Source: Batkoa obscura (Eukaryota > Entomophthoromycota > Entomophthoromycetes > Entomophthorales > Batkoaceae). From it: a stretch of 64,000 nt of DNA. A program made the translations under genes and the position numbers. The notes beneath the pieces are model-generated. The model had not been told where the DNA came from. It searched no databases and was given only the letters and a program-made list of their open reading frames with translations. Below, in pieces: positions 28,222 through 40,286 of this stretch (position 1 is its first letter; each line of letters starts with the position of its first letter). Location: assembly GCA_030770535.1 (NCBI GenBank), contig JASVEC010000049.1, positions 124,001 through 188,000 of the forward strand. Direction: 5' to 3'.

Positions 28222-28872
28222 ATTCAATACACTTTTTTATTAAATGTTAATTGAATTATATATTGATATATCTTTGATTGAGTTATAAATAAAATAAAGA
28301 GAAATGAGACTATTAATATGAATTTAGTTCTTTTATTATTATATGAATAATAATTAATATAAATATCAAGAATAACTGATTCAATTTTAATTAACTTAAT
28401 AGTTAATAATAGTAGTAATTATAATAACAAAAACACTTTAAAAAAATAAAACGTACGGGTTTAATCATTTTATTAACAATAAAAATACACTTTAATTTGA
28501 TAGACGTTCTTTAAATTTAACTTTACTTGTTTATTTTAATTAAATATAATAAATTTACAATTCTATTAATTACATAAAACTAGCCTAATTAATATTAAAA
28601 AACTTGAAATTATCAACTAAAAAGCAAAGCAAGATTTCTTATATCTTACCAAGCTTACCTTAACAATTGAAACATTCTTAGTATCTTCCAGCTTACAAAC
28701 TAAATTAAACTTCAGGTCAATATCTTACCCAACTTACCTGACAATTAAATATATAGGATGTATTTTATTTTTATTAAAAATACCTATCAAAAAAAAATGT
28801 AGAAAAAAATATCTCTTATAACTGTAACCAAGCAAAGCCATAGTTTTTTGTTAAAAACTCACCTACCATTGA
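28222..28872. other. Convergent spacer SmD3 / U1-70K
   Basis: 651 bp, AT-rich. A motif like TATCTTACCAAGCTTACCT recurs in relaxed form near 28640 and 28720. No gene was seen. Confidence 0.45.
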
Positions 28873-30081
28873 TTAACGACGATAATACCCATGTTCATAT
28901 TCACGAGGACGATCATAATCCCTTGGTGGTGGACGATGGGAATCACGATCGTGATATCGGTTTTCTCTATATCGATCATAATTACGTTCCCGATTTCTAC
29001 TACCATATGGTGAACGACTTCTTCTCCTCTCTCTTTCACGATGTCCATCGTAAGAATCACGTTCGCGTTCTCTTGGAGCAGCTGGCTCTCTAGCTCTTCC
29101 ACTGTTCTTTTGATTTTCTTCTTTTTTACCTTTACGAGTGTAACCAAGACCACCACCTAAGGTTAATGAGTTAGTTTAAGTTAGAGAAGGTGATATATAA
29201 GGTATATTACCTAAAGAACGTGGTTTCCAATCTTTAACTGTACGTCCACGTTCAACATCAATTAAAATTCTTTTGCCGCGAAGGCGCACACCATCCGCTT
29301 CATGATAAGCAGCTATAATAATTATTAGTATTGTCATTTTATAAACTAATAAATTGAATTACCTTTCATATCTTTTTCTCTTTCAAATTCCACAAAAGCA
29401 TAACCTCTTGGTTCATTTGTTTCTTTATTTTGAACCATTTTTATCTAGTTAATGATTAATTATTGGTTAAAAGATAAATTAATTCTTAATATAAATACTT
29501 TTTTCAAAGGTCCATAATATTCTAACTCTTTACGAAGATCTGATTCCGTTACATCATAAGCCTAATAAAAAAATGAAAAATTGTTATTAATTTTGATAGT
29601 TTTTGAATAAGACCATACAAGCCTAGCCACGATTAAAGTTTTAAATGGGTCACTAGTAGCGTTTGGATTTTCATTTGGTTTCCCTATAAAATGAAAAAAG
29701 AACATGAATTTAATTTTAAAAAAAAGGTTCTTATTCTCTTAAACTTACAATTTTGAGCTCTATTTTGAAGAGTCATATGACAAAGTTCAGCACGTTCTTT
29801 CATCTAATTCAATGAATGTTATTAATATCTCATTTTTTTTAAATTAAAACCAAGTATAAAAAAACAATTTAACTTACTTTTCTCTCTCTCCATTGGTCAA
29901 TTGTTTCCGTTGGTTTAAACTCTCTTTTTTTTTCTTCATCCAAAAACTTGAGTGCTGAAGCAATACCAGAAATAACTGGTCCTGTTCTTTCATCTTCATC
30001 TCGATCCATTGGGGCTAAATATGGCATCGGTGGTCTAGGAGCAAATAGTTTTAATAAATTGGGTGGTAATCGATCCGTCAT
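28873..30081 (-). CDS. SNP1: U1 small nuclear ribonucleoprotein 70 kDa (U1-70K)
   Basis: Binds stem-loop I of U1 snRNA and helps define 5' splice sites. It opens [20 protein letters not shown], the conserved N-terminal segment that contacts the U1 core. Next come IDQWRERK and [17 protein letters not shown]. The RRM has RNP2 (LIVARL) and RNP1 (RGYAFVEF), then [19 protein letters not shown] and GGGLGYTR. The C-terminus (28873-29150) is Arg/Asp/Glu/Tyr-rich with RERERD and RSRSPYGSR, and ends YYRR. About seven exons; the introns are short. The 258 bp gap to SMU1 is a divergent promoter. Length and architecture fit a complete U1-70K. Confidence 0.96.
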
Positions 30082-30339
30082 TTTGCTTTTTCTTTTCTTG
30101 TTTTATTATTATTTTGTGACTATTATGAATGATATTGAATAAAATGATAATATAAGATTTTATTTCTTTTATAGTGAAAAAAAATCAATTTCAAAAGTTG
30201 GTTAAGTTGAACTTTTTAACTGTGATTTATTTTAGTTGGTTCTTTTTGGATGGACAGAAGTTTTTGAAGAGTAATTATAAGTCATGTAATTAAAGTTCAA
30301 ATAATGATTTTTATATTTTTATTAAATTTTATAGATAGA
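30082..30339. promoter_or_regulatory. Divergent promoter region U1-70K / SMU1
   Basis: 258 bp between divergent start codons of two splicing factors. No clear motif. Confidence 0.45.
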
Positions 30340-30702
30340 ATGAATCAAACTGAAATTGAAAGTCAAGAGTACTTACAATATTATTTTAAATAATGCTAAG
30401 GTTAATCCATAATTAATAGAGTGATACAATTGATTCAACAATATTTAAAAGAGAATAATTTAACTAAAAGTTATGAAGCTTTAAAAGTAAATTTCACTTA
30501 CTTCCATTTAGTTGAAAATCAAACTAATTAAACTTTATATTAGGAAGAAACTGGTAATAGTTTAAATCTTGTAAAAGACATCAATTTATTTCAATCTCAA
30601 ATTGAAAATGGAGAATGGGATTTAGTATTAGAACAAACTCAAAATTTGGATTTAAAACCAAAAGTTTTGATTGAATTATATGAACAGGTAACTATTTTTG
30701 TC

Positions 30703-30790
<88 letters not shown>

Positions 30791-32682
30791 TGTTTAGATT
30801 TTTTTAGAATTATTAGAAATGAAAGAAGTAACAGGAGCAAGAGAGTTATTGAGACATAGTGAACCATTAAGTTTATTAAGAAATATTGATGCTGAAAAAT
30901 ATTTAAATTTGGAAAATTTAATATCAAGAACATTTTTGGATCTAAGAGAGGTAAGTATAAATATATGACTCTAAAAAAACAATATTAAAATTTCATTTTT
31001 TTAAATAGTTTTATCCTAATAATAATGAAAAAATAAAACGACGACAACAAATAGGCAAGAGTGAGTTTAGTTATTTTATTATACTATTATTCATATACCA
31101 ATCTTACAATTTTAGAACTTTCTACTCATTTAATCACCGCTCCACCAGCACGTTTATTAACCTTATTAAATCAATCTATAAAATATCAGCAATCACAAGG
31201 ATTATTATTAACGGATACTGATTATGATTTATTCCAAGGCAAAAATAAAAAAAAAGAAGAAGATATTGAAGAAATGGCCAATAAATTTTATTGTTCAATT
31301 AAAGTAAGTAATTTTAATTTTATTTAATTTTAATAATTAATAATAAAAATTAAATTAAATTAAATATCCTCGTTTTTATTAGCTACCAAAAAAAACACAT
31401 GCAGAATCGGTATTATTTTCTAATGATGGTATATCTGTAGTTACTGGTTCAACTGATGGGTTTATTGAAGTTTGGAATATTAATACAGGTAAATTAAGAA
31501 AGGATTTAAAATATCAATTTGAAGTAAGTAAAGATAAAAGATAAAAGATAATAATAACAGTATTCTAATAATAATAATTTTTAAATAGAAAAATCCCATG
31601 TTTATGTCGTCTAGTATCTTAAGTATGAGTTTAAGTAGTAATAATGAATTAATTGCAAGTGGTTGTAAAGAAGGAAACTTACATATTTATAATTTAATCA
31701 ATGGACGATTAGTTAAAAAGTATTTATCTGCTCATGAAAATGGAATTACTTGTATATCTTTTATATTAGATAATACAAAGGTATTAACTGCTGGTTTTGA
31801 TCAAACTATTAGGTAAATTAAATTAATAGTTACAAAAATATTATTGAAAATAGAATGTTAATATTAACATTATTGTTATTCATTATTACTTTAGAGTATT
31901 TGGTCTTAATTCTGGTAAAAAAATCAAACAGTTTACAGGACATACTTCTTTTGTTAATGGCTGTGTAATGAATTTTGATAATACTAAAGTTTTATCTGTG
32001 GGTAGTGAAGGGGTTATTAGGGTAAGTTTTTTATTTTATTATTACTAATAATAATAATAATAATAATAATAAATTAGATATGGGATTATAAAACAAGTGA
32101 ATGTTTAAAGATAATAACGAGCGATAAATTAGGATTTAATCAAGCAGGATTTAACAATAATTTAGGTGGTATTACTTTATTTAAAATATTAAAAGTACAA
32201 ATGAAGTTAAATGAAGAAGCTTATTATTTAATTGGTTCGAATTCCAATTGTTGTCATTTAATTGACTTCAATGGAAATGTAAGTCTATTTATAATAATAA
32301 AATGGAAGTATATTAATATTAATATATTAATATTTAGATAATTAGAAAATATGAATTATCAAATGAAGATAAAAAAATCGTTGATATTTCAATTTCATCA
32401 CAATTTCAATTTATTTATCTATTAGATATGGATGGTATTATTTATTGTTTGGATTTTAAAAATGGCAATTTATTACATCAATTTCAGGTAATAATACAAT
32501 ATAATAATATAATAATATAATAATATAATATAATAATATAATAATTTATTTATAATTTAATTTATTTCATAAAATAATAATAGGAAACAATTTCACATCC
32601 AATTGGTATATTAAGTCATCCATTTTCCAATCGGTTAATAGGTTATGGGGAAACAAATTTAATTTCAATTTATAAAAATTAA
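30340..32682 (+). CDS. WD40 spliceosome factor SMU1
   Basis: A B-complex splicing factor that works with RED/IK; nuclear. The first exon ([10 protein letters not shown]) is joined across a 56 nt intron to [20 protein letters not shown], the LisH-like start. The CTLH region follows: [16 protein letters not shown], then [40 protein letters not shown] and [12 protein letters not shown] are diagnostic of SMU1. WD40 repeats run from about 31380, with [39 protein letters not shown] and DYKTSECL. About nine introns. One intron (30688-30797) is mostly an (AAT)n microsatellite. The protein ends NLISIYKN. Its stop overlaps that of the convergent PPR gene. Baker's yeast has no SMU1, so this gene supports a filamentous or early-diverging fungus. 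Confidence 0.94.
30703..30790. repeat. (AAT)n microsatellite in a SMU1 intron
   Basis: About 29 uninterrupted AAT triplets fill most of a 110 nt intron of SMU1. Likely length-polymorphic. Confidence 0.9.
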
Positions 32683-34946
32683 AAAAATAATTTTAATATT
32701 TGATTTCTATGTTGTGGAAATTGATCCAATAAAAAAGTTTTAATTAACATTAATTTATCATGAATTAAATTAAATTTTTTACAATATTGAATTAATATAG
32801 AATATGTTTTTAAATTGAATTCAATTTTACTACTATTTTGATACAAAAATTGAATTGCTTCTTCTATATAACCTAATCTTGCTAAACCTTCTAAATAATT
32901 AGAATAATGATTGGAATTTAATTGAATGTCTTTATTATTATTGTTACTATATTTATTCCAAATAGATTCAAATCTTTCAGGCAATTGATGATGAGAAGTA
33001 GTATCTAATATAATTGATAATGTAGCTTCATTTGGTTTTAAATTCATACACTCTAACATATCAAATTGTTGAAGACTTCTAAAAGGTAATTTTAATAAAT
33101 TAAACCCATTAATTAAAGAATTAATTAAATAAATATCTAAATTAATTAAATTATTATCTAATTTTAATTTTTGATATAATAATAAATATTCTAATTTCTT
33201 TTGATTTCTTGAATAATAATTTAATAAAATTGTATATAATTTACTATTATATTCATTTTCTCCAATATCTGAAATAATAATTTGTAAAAACTCATGCCAT
33301 TCATTTTGAATACTTGCTTGTAATAAAAGAATTCTTTTCTCAATATGAATTTTTTTATTTTTTAATATGGAATAATACTGTGCTGCTTTATTTTCTTTAA
33401 GATTAATTATACTACCATAACATAAATTAATAATTATATTAACATCATTTAATAAATTTAATGAATTATTATATTTTTCAATTAATTGATAAGCTTCATT
33501 GTATTGACCATGTAAAAATAATAATTCACTATAAATTACTATAATTTTAGTATCTAATTGTAATTTATTTTGTTCAATTTCATTAAATATTTTGTTTACT
33601 TTGATTATTTCTTCTTTCTGTGTATATGATTTAATTAATGTTGTATAACTAATAAGATCCATTAAATTAAATTGCTTCATTAAATCAACTAAATTCTCAA
33701 TTTCTTGTTTTTTATTTTGAATTAATAAACTTTTCAAATATAAATTAAATACTAAATTATTCTTAATTTTAAAATCATCCTTCTTATTATTAATATCTAT
33801 TATACTATTTTCATCCTTTAAATTTATATTGAAACCTAAATATTGTTTTAAATATAATTGAAAATACTCTTCAATTAATTGAAATTCTTGATTTTGTAAT
33901 AGTATAGTAATCAAACTAATATAATCTTTTTCATTCTTATTATTAATCTTGTTAAATAAAACTTGAATTAATTGTTTTCTTTTTAATTTACTATATAATT
34001 TAATACCTAATCGAATAATAAATGGATTAATATTCTTACTTTCATTTAATAATTCGATTATATTATTGTCTTCTATTAATTCTTTATTATTATCATTAAA
34101 TATTATTTGACTAATGTTCTCTTCTATTTGTCCATTTTCTTTTTTTAATAACATTAAATAAACTTTTTCTGCTAATTCATATTCTCCTAGTTTTAAATAA
34201 AATTGCAACAATTGAAGCCAACTTTTTTCACTCAAAGTAATCTTTTTATTTTCAAATAATATTAACCATTCTTGAATGTTATCGTTCATTTCCTTTATAT
34301 TTCCTTTTTCATTCCCATGATCTATTTCTTTTAAATAATTAAAATAATTGATTTCTTTTTTAATCATCAAATCTAATGTATTATTGTCTCTATCAACGTT
34401 TGTATATCTTAATTTGTCTTCCAATTTCTTTATGTTTTCCCAGTCATTATCGATAATATTATAATACATTTGTTCATTAAAAAGGAAAAGATTCAAGGTG
34501 ATTTTTTTAATTTGTAATTGATGAATTAAATCTAACATTACTTTTTTATTTAATTTAATTCTTTTTAATAATCCACTTAATTGTTCATAATAATTAATAG
34601 AATAAGGGCCATAATGTAATTCATGATATAAAAGTTGATCTTGAATAGTTTGAACTTGTGTTTCAATAACTGGAATTTCTGTATTGGAGTCTATTGATTG
34701 AATTAAATTGTCTAATTCTTTTCTTAATGAAGATTGTAATTGAGTTTTATCTTTATAAGTGATGGAAGTGTCATTATTACCATTATAAATTCCTCTTAAA
34801 GTATGAAATTGAGATTGATAAATTAAAGTAGATACGATGATATTATTAATAGAATGTTTTGATAACGAATAATTGGAATTTATTTTTAACGGTTGAATGA
34901 TGGATTTCAAACAAGTGATCTTCTTTGAAATATTTTTTATTAACAT
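32679..34946 (-). CDS. Pentatricopeptide-repeat (PPR) protein, probably mitochondrial
   Basis: A single-exon protein of 755 residues. The N-terminus (MLIKNISKKITCLKSII, with SIIQPLKINSNYSLSKHS) is basic and poor in acids, like a mitochondrial presequence. Helical-pair repeats include LMDLISYTTLIKSYTQKEE and LDIYLINSLINGFNLLKLP, with LKPNEATLSIILDTT and LNSNHYSNYLEGLARLG near the C-terminus. These fit 35-residue PPR units, which bind organellar RNA. The target transcript cannot be inferred. Codon use is extremely AT-rich (AAT, AAA, TTA, ATT dominate). Its stop codon overlaps the stop of SMU1, so the two 3' ends must overlap in transcription. Divergent from the Dsc4-like gene, with a 325 bp spacer. 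Confidence 0.85.
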   Translation of the reverse strand: MLIKNISKKITCLKSIIQPLKINSNYSLSKHSINNIIVSTLIYQSQFHTLRGIYNGNNDTSITYKDKTQLQSSLRKELDNLIQSIDSNTEIPVIETQVQTIQDQLLYHELHYGPYSINYYEQLSGLLKRIKLNKKVMLDLIHQLQIKKITLNLFLFNEQMYYNIIDNDWENIKKLEDKLRYTNVDRDNNTLDLMIKKEINYFNYLKEIDHGNEKGNIKEMNDNIQEWLILFENKKITLSEKSWLQLLQFYLKLGEYELAEKVYLMLLKKENGQIEENISQIIFNDNNKELIEDNNIIELLNESKNINPFIIRLGIKLYSKLKRKQLIQVLFNKINNKNEKDYISLITILLQNQEFQLIEEYFQLYLKQYLGFNINLKDENSIIDINNKKDDFKIKNNLVFNLYLKSLLIQNKKQEIENLVDLMKQFNLMDLISYTTLIKSYTQKEEIIKVNKIFNEIEQNKLQLDTKIIVIYSELLFLHGQYNEAYQLIEKYNNSLNLLNDVNIIINLCYGSIINLKENKAAQYYSILKNKKIHIEKRILLLQASIQNEWHEFLQIIISDIGENEYNSKLYTILLNYYSRNQKKLEYLLLYQKLKLDNNLINLDIYLINSLINGFNLLKLPFRSLQQFDMLECMNLKPNEATLSIILDTTSHHQLPERFESIWNKYSNNNNKDIQLNSNHYSNYLEGLARLGYIEEAIQFLYQNSSKIEFNLKTYSILIQYCKKFNLIHDKLMLIKTFLLDQFPQHRNQILKLFF

Positions 34947-35271
34947 CCTTAATTAATTAATGTATTTATTTTAACTAATTGATTAAGTTTAATTGAGTTT
35001 CAAAACACTCGAAATTTTGATTGAATGTATTAATAGGATTGAATGGGATTTTATTAGTCTATTAAAAAAACCCATGTTATCAAAAAGAATTTTTATTACA
35101 TCACTTATTTGTATATATAAAAATTAATGTTTATTTTTGTTCCATTGGCTTACAATTACTTAATCTTCAATTTTTAAAAAAGAGTGGAGGTTTAACTTGA
35201 ATTTATTGATATTTCAAATTTCAATCATTCAATCTTTATTAATTTATTTCTAATAATAATAATAATAACAA
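34947..35271. promoter_or_regulatory. Divergent promoter region PPR / Dsc4-like
   Basis: 325 bp, AT-rich, ending in an ATAATAATAATA leader just before the ATG at 35272. TATATATAAAAATT near 35110 could be a TATA box for either side. Confidence 0.4.
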
Positions 35272-35928
35272 ATGAGTAATAAATGGGATTTCGTCAAAAG
35301 AGACTTATATAAGAGTTATACTTTTCTTCATTATTCGTTAATAATTATTATTTATTTGTTGGATTGTAATTTATTAAATTTGATCTTAAAATGGTGTTTT
35401 ACCTTGGTAACTTAATTTCTGTTTATTTATTGAAATAATACTAAATTATTACTATTATCATTTATTTAGATCTTTTTAAAAATTCCCATTTCTAAAAATT
35501 TAAAATTAAGTTTTTTATATTTATTTATTATCAATTTTTATTCAATCATATTACATCTAACTTCTAATATAACACCAGGTATTATTATTGATTTTATTGG
35601 ACAAGGTACTTTATTTAATATTGTATATATTCTAAGCTATTGATTTTAACTTTTATCTCTACTTAATTTAGAATCAAATCTCGCTTTATTATTAATAACT
35701 GATCTCAATTCTTTAATAATTCAAATCCTTTGTTTATTCATTTATTTACAAGCAGAATTTTATAAGGAACCTGAAGAACCAGAAAGAGATAATTATAATT
35801 TAATTTTAACGAATTTCAATTTCAATGATACTTTGAAAAAACATTGGTCTTATGATATTATTACTGAAGCTGATGAACTGGATAATCAATCCACTGATAA
35901 CGAAGACAATTTTGAATCGAATGTATAA
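35272..35928 (+). CDS. DUF1746/Dsc4-like membrane protein
   Basis: Three exons with two GT-AG introns join to about 180 residues. It opens MSNKWDFVKRDLYKSYTFLH, then LIIIIYLLDCNLLNLILKW, IFLKIPISKNLKLSFLYLF and NFYSIILHLTSN. TPGIIIDFIGQ precedes ESNLALLLITDLNSLIIQIL, and the tail is acidic. Three or four hydrophobic segments and the IDFIGQ motif match DUF1746, the family of Dsc E3 ligase subunit 4. In fission yeast that Golgi complex cleaves SREBP-type factors and handles membrane protein quality control. The assignment rests on motif memory and topology only, so it is moderate. No other Dsc subunit is nearby. Confidence 0.65.
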
Positions 35929-36108
35929 GAGAGAAGAATGAATGAGAAGTGAGAAGAGGATGTCTTTTTTGTAATTTTTTTAAAATAAATAAAATCAAGT
36001 TAAATAATGTTTTATTAGTTTAATTTAATTTAATTTATTTATAATAAAATAATAATAATAATAATAATAATAATGTTACTATACTATATATTATTAAAAT
36101 AGTTATTA

Positions 36109-37067
36109 TTACTTTAATACAGGTGGTCTTTCTAATTTATTTAAAATCATTCGACTACATAACCAATCAATTGCATCTCCAACACCTAATCTAGAATTCA
36201 AATAAAATAATTAATTGAAAAATTTAAATACTAGTTTACCCAGTTAATGCTGAAATAGGTAATACTTTAGAATCACTAGCTTCTAATTTAATAGCAATTT
36301 TATTAAAAATTTCTTTAATACTTTCTACTGATAATGATTTTCCAGTTATATCTTGTTTATTAGCTAACATTACAATAGGTACCCCTTGAATTCTATCATC
36401 TAGTACTAATTTTTCTATAATAATAAATAATAATAAATAATAAATAATAAATAATAAATAATAAATAATAAATAATAAATAATAAATTTACCAAATACTA
36501 ATTTACATTGTTCTAATCTTTCTTTATCTGTAGCATCAATAACAAAACAAATACCATGACATTCTGAATAATAATTTTTCCATATATTTTGTAAATCACT
36601 TTGTCCACCTAAATCCCAAAAATTTATAATACTATTCTTTTCATATTGAATTTTAGCCACTAATCATATAGAAATAAATAAAAATAAAGATAAAAACGTT
36701 AATTAATATTTAGTTAAATAATAAATAATTATGAGTTAAATTTTAATTCTATTTTTTAAAATCAAACTTACTATTTAAACCAACGGTGGGTGCTATTTTC
36801 TCGGGTGGTAATGGTATTTGATTTAAATATTGTTGTTTAATTTTTTCTAATAACGTCTATTTAAAAATTAAATCTCATTAGTCAATTGATTTCTTTTATT
36901 AATTTGTTTCTATTTCTTTAATTTATATTTATATTTATAATTTAATTAAATAAAGCTAAATATTTTCAACTTACTGTTTTTCCTGCATTATCTAATCCAA
37001 TTATTAATATAGAATACATTTCTTTTTGATTATATTTTTGATATAACCCAGATAATAAAGTATACAT
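36109..37067 (-). CDS. ARL3: ARF-related small GTPase ARFRP1 (yeast Arl3 type)
   Basis: A Golgi/TGN GTPase that recruits Arl1 and golgin tethers in its family. Five exons. It opens MYTLLSGLYQKYNQKEMYSI, typical of ARFRP1: no Gly2 for myristoylation, and acetylated at Met in homologues. The P-loop is GLDNAGKT. Switch I contains IAPTVGLN. The Walker B/switch II region is FWDLGGQSDLQNIWKNYY. ECHGICFVIDATDKERLEQC follows, and the guanine-specificity motif is NKQD. SAL precedes GLGVGDAIDWL, and the protein ends LERPPVLK. The residue after DLGGQ is Ser and the Tyr-Tyr-x-Glu-Cys-His block matches ARFRP1 rather than ARF1. Intron 4 contains an AAT/AAAT repeat (36418-36486). Confidence 0.93.
36418..36486. 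repeat. AATAAAT-type microsatellite in ARFRP1 intron
   Basis: About ten units of AATAAAT/AAT lie inside an intron of the GTPase gene. Low complexity, AT only. Confidence 0.85.
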
Positions 37068-37344
37068 CTTTATAAACAATTAATAATTACAAAAGAATAA
37101 TTCTAATTTTTACTAAAATTAACTTAAATTATTTAATCTAATAACAAGGGTGACGTAATCAATTACTATATCTAATCAAAAAAAATTAATAATATAAAAA
37201 TTATAAAAAATTATAAAAATTATAATACAATTTAATATAATTTAATATTCTCTTTTTATTTTATTTAATTCTCACTTTTTATCTAGAAATAATAAACAAT
37301 AAATAATCATTATCCTATTTAATCTTCACTTTTCTTTTACTTTA

Positions 37345-38171
37345 TTAAAGTTCAACAACATCTACTTCTTCTTCATCATCCAAAGGAAATAATGTATTTA
37401 ATTTATCAAAATCAAAATACTTTTTATTTGTTTTTATTTGATTTCGATTTTTATCTTTATCTTTATCTTTATCTTCCTCTATAGTATGATTAATATGATT
37501 CATTACTGTTTGATATTGTACTTTATTAGCTTGAATATTTAATTGATTTGAATTCTTTGTTCTTATTGGTTGAAGAATTGAATTCAATTGTTTCTTTTCT
37601 TCTTTTAATAATTCAATTACTGATTTTTCTTTTATATTTTTAACTCGAGGCTTACTTGATTTAGTAATTATTTTAGGGATTTTTACTGGTTGACTAGTGA
37701 TTGTAGCTGTAGTAGTTATTGATGTTATATTAATATCTTCATCATTATTTAATTCACTATTCTTTTCATTATTTATCTTTTTATTATAATCTTTATCATA
37801 CTTCTCTTTTAATTTTAAATCATAATTTAGATTCTCTTTTAACTTCAACTCATAATTTGATGTATTTTCTTTAACTTTTTTATCATAAAATTGTAATGAT
37901 TTTAATGTATTTGAACTTTCTTTAATTTTATTATTGTTATTATTATTATTTGTTTTGATTTCTTTGGCTAACTTTATAGTACTATTATTCCTCCCATTCT
38001 CATTACTTAATTTTTCTCTTTTAACTTTAACTTCCATTTCTTCTTTATATTCTTTATCTCCATTATTTTCTAATTGATATTGAATATCTCTTTTCAATTT
38101 AACTCTCATATTATTAGTAGAATTTGTTTTAGTTAAATTATTATTATTATTTGTGTATTGATCTTTATCTA

Positions 38172-38217
<46 letters not shown>

Positions 38218-40286
38218 TTGTTTAGTTTCATTATAAATAGCTTCATTCATCTGTTTTTCTAATTCAGTTCGTTCATTATTAACCCTTGTTTTTATTTCCT
38301 TATTATTGATTATTTTCTTTTCTTTTATATTTTCTTTATCTATATTCACAATATTATTCTTTATTAAATTAATCTTTGCTTTATCAATAAATTGATTTGA
38401 ACTATGTAATTTAATTTGTTTTTCTTTTAAAAATAATTCTTTGTTATTATTAATCATACTTCTTCCATTAAAATTATTCAAATATTGTTGATTATTATTC
38501 ATAGTTAAATTACTAATACTTAAACTATGTATACTATTTCCACTTAAACTTTTAATATTATTAGATCTACTAATAGCTTGCTGCTGTTGATTTGAATGAT
38601 TTAATTGAATAGATTGAGATGAATTTAATTGATGTTTTGAATTTGGTGAAAAATTAGTTTGTAAAGAAATAATATATCTTAAATCAATGCCCATTAAATC
38701 CGATAAAAAGGGATGAGATAATGCTTTTAAAGGTGTAAATCTTTTGTTAGGATCTAACTGTAATAATCCATCCAAAAATTGAATAATTGGTTCTGTACAA
38801 TCTAATCCTAATAATTGTCCTAAATTTTTATATCTTTCTTGACTTGTTAATAAAGGTCGTTTACTATATTTTATATTTATTAATTTTTTTAGTATAACTA
38901 TTTTTTTTAAGGTTTACCTTCCAATCATATGTGTATCATCCATTAAATCAGATTTTAATATAGTAGAGGTATGATAATAAGAATATGGAAAAGGTCCAAG
39001 ACATTTATTAATTCTTTCTAAACTATCTTGATCACTAGAATAAAAAGGTAATTTACCAGTAATTGCTGTACATAATATAATTCCTAATAATTAATAAAAT
39101 AAATATATAATAATATATAATAATATATAATAATATATATTAATAAATAAATTAGATTTGATGTTATTTATTTTATTAAACTTACCAACTGACCACATAT
39201 CAATTGCTTTTTCAATTCTAATTTGGGCTAATAGCTATGAATTTTATATTGAATATGAAAATATTATTATTATAAAATAACTTACTTCAGGGGCTCTGTA
39301 AGGTAAGGTTTGAACATCAAAACTTTTTTTATAATTATCAATTTGATTTAAAATAATAGCATTGCCAAAATCACATAATCTAAGAGAAGTCTGTTTGGAC
39401 CTACTTCTCAATATATTATCTGGTTTAATATCTGAGTGAATGACACCTTGAGATTGAAGATGTAATAGAGCAGTAATTAATTGAAAAGCAATTTTAGTTA
39501 GCCTTTTAATTCTTTTGATTTTTTCTTTACAATTCTTTATAGGTCGCCATTCTACTTTACTTTCTTTATAACCTTTTGGAAATGTATATTCAAATATGGG
39601 AAAATTTTCTAATAATTCCAATACTAAACATAAACGTCCTTGTTGATAAAAGGTGAAATTTAAATTGACAATTTTTTGGGAACCTGAGGACTTACGTCCA
39701 TTGATCTTTCTTGATAACCAATTAATAGCACTTGCTTCCTAAATTAAATATCAAGTTAAAAATGGAACATTATCTTAATTTTGTTTGTTTTAATTACTTA
39801 CATTTTTTCCAATATAATTTTGCTTTGGATCAATTTGTACTTTAATAGCCACTTGTATAGGTGGATTAAAACTTTTATCTAATGCTGAAAAAGTAGCCCC
39901 AAAAGCACCTCTACCTAAAGAACTCACAACTTCAAATCGATAATTGGATTTTTTATTTACGTTTATCGTATTCATATCATTATTCTCAATCGGAAAATAA
40001 GCAGCTAATGGAATAAAAAATCAATCTTAGTAAGAATATCTATTGAGAATAAGATTAAATTACCATTGATATTTAAATTTTTATCTTTTAAATCAATTTT
40101 AGTTAAATCGATATTCATTAATAAAGAGTCATAATAATGCTCTTTACCATGAATGATTTGTTTCTCAATATCGGATTTGTAATTGAAATTACCAAGTGGA
40201 TTACTCTTTGCCTTCGGTTTATCAATGGAATACGCTTTACTTTCATATATAAAACGATCGAATTCTTTTTGTAAGATGGATTTCAT
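37345..40286 (-). CDS. CMGC (DYRK-like) protein kinase with Asn-rich C-terminal tail
   Basis: At least six exons. An N-terminal exon (MKSILQKEFDRFIYESKAYS) splices through NINA to AYFPIENND. The kinase domain has GRGAFGATFSALD, VAIKVQ and VLELLENFPIFEY. The catalytic loop is IHSDIKPDNIL: HSD rather than HRD, recalling HCD/HAD in DYRK, HIPK and PRP4 kinases. LRLCDFGNA and LPYRAPE follow. Then come IDMWSVGIILCTAITGKLPF and the C-lobe end LQLDPNKRFTPLKALSHPF. The last 450 residues (37345-38700) are low complexity, with runs of Asn, Lys and Glu, and an in-frame (AAT)n-derived Asn run at about 38175-38217. The activation loop has FDVQTLPYRAPE, without the Tyr-x-Tyr of true DYRKs. Subfamily is unsettled; catalytic Lys, Asp and DFG are present. 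Confidence 0.8.

Noticed and set aside
28863-29156. Plus-strand frame opposite the end of U1-70K (His/Asp-rich)
   Set aside because: An antisense shadow of the Arg/Asp-rich tail.
30676-30933. Poly-isoleucine frame
   Set aside because: Antisense translation of the (AAT)n intron of SMU1.
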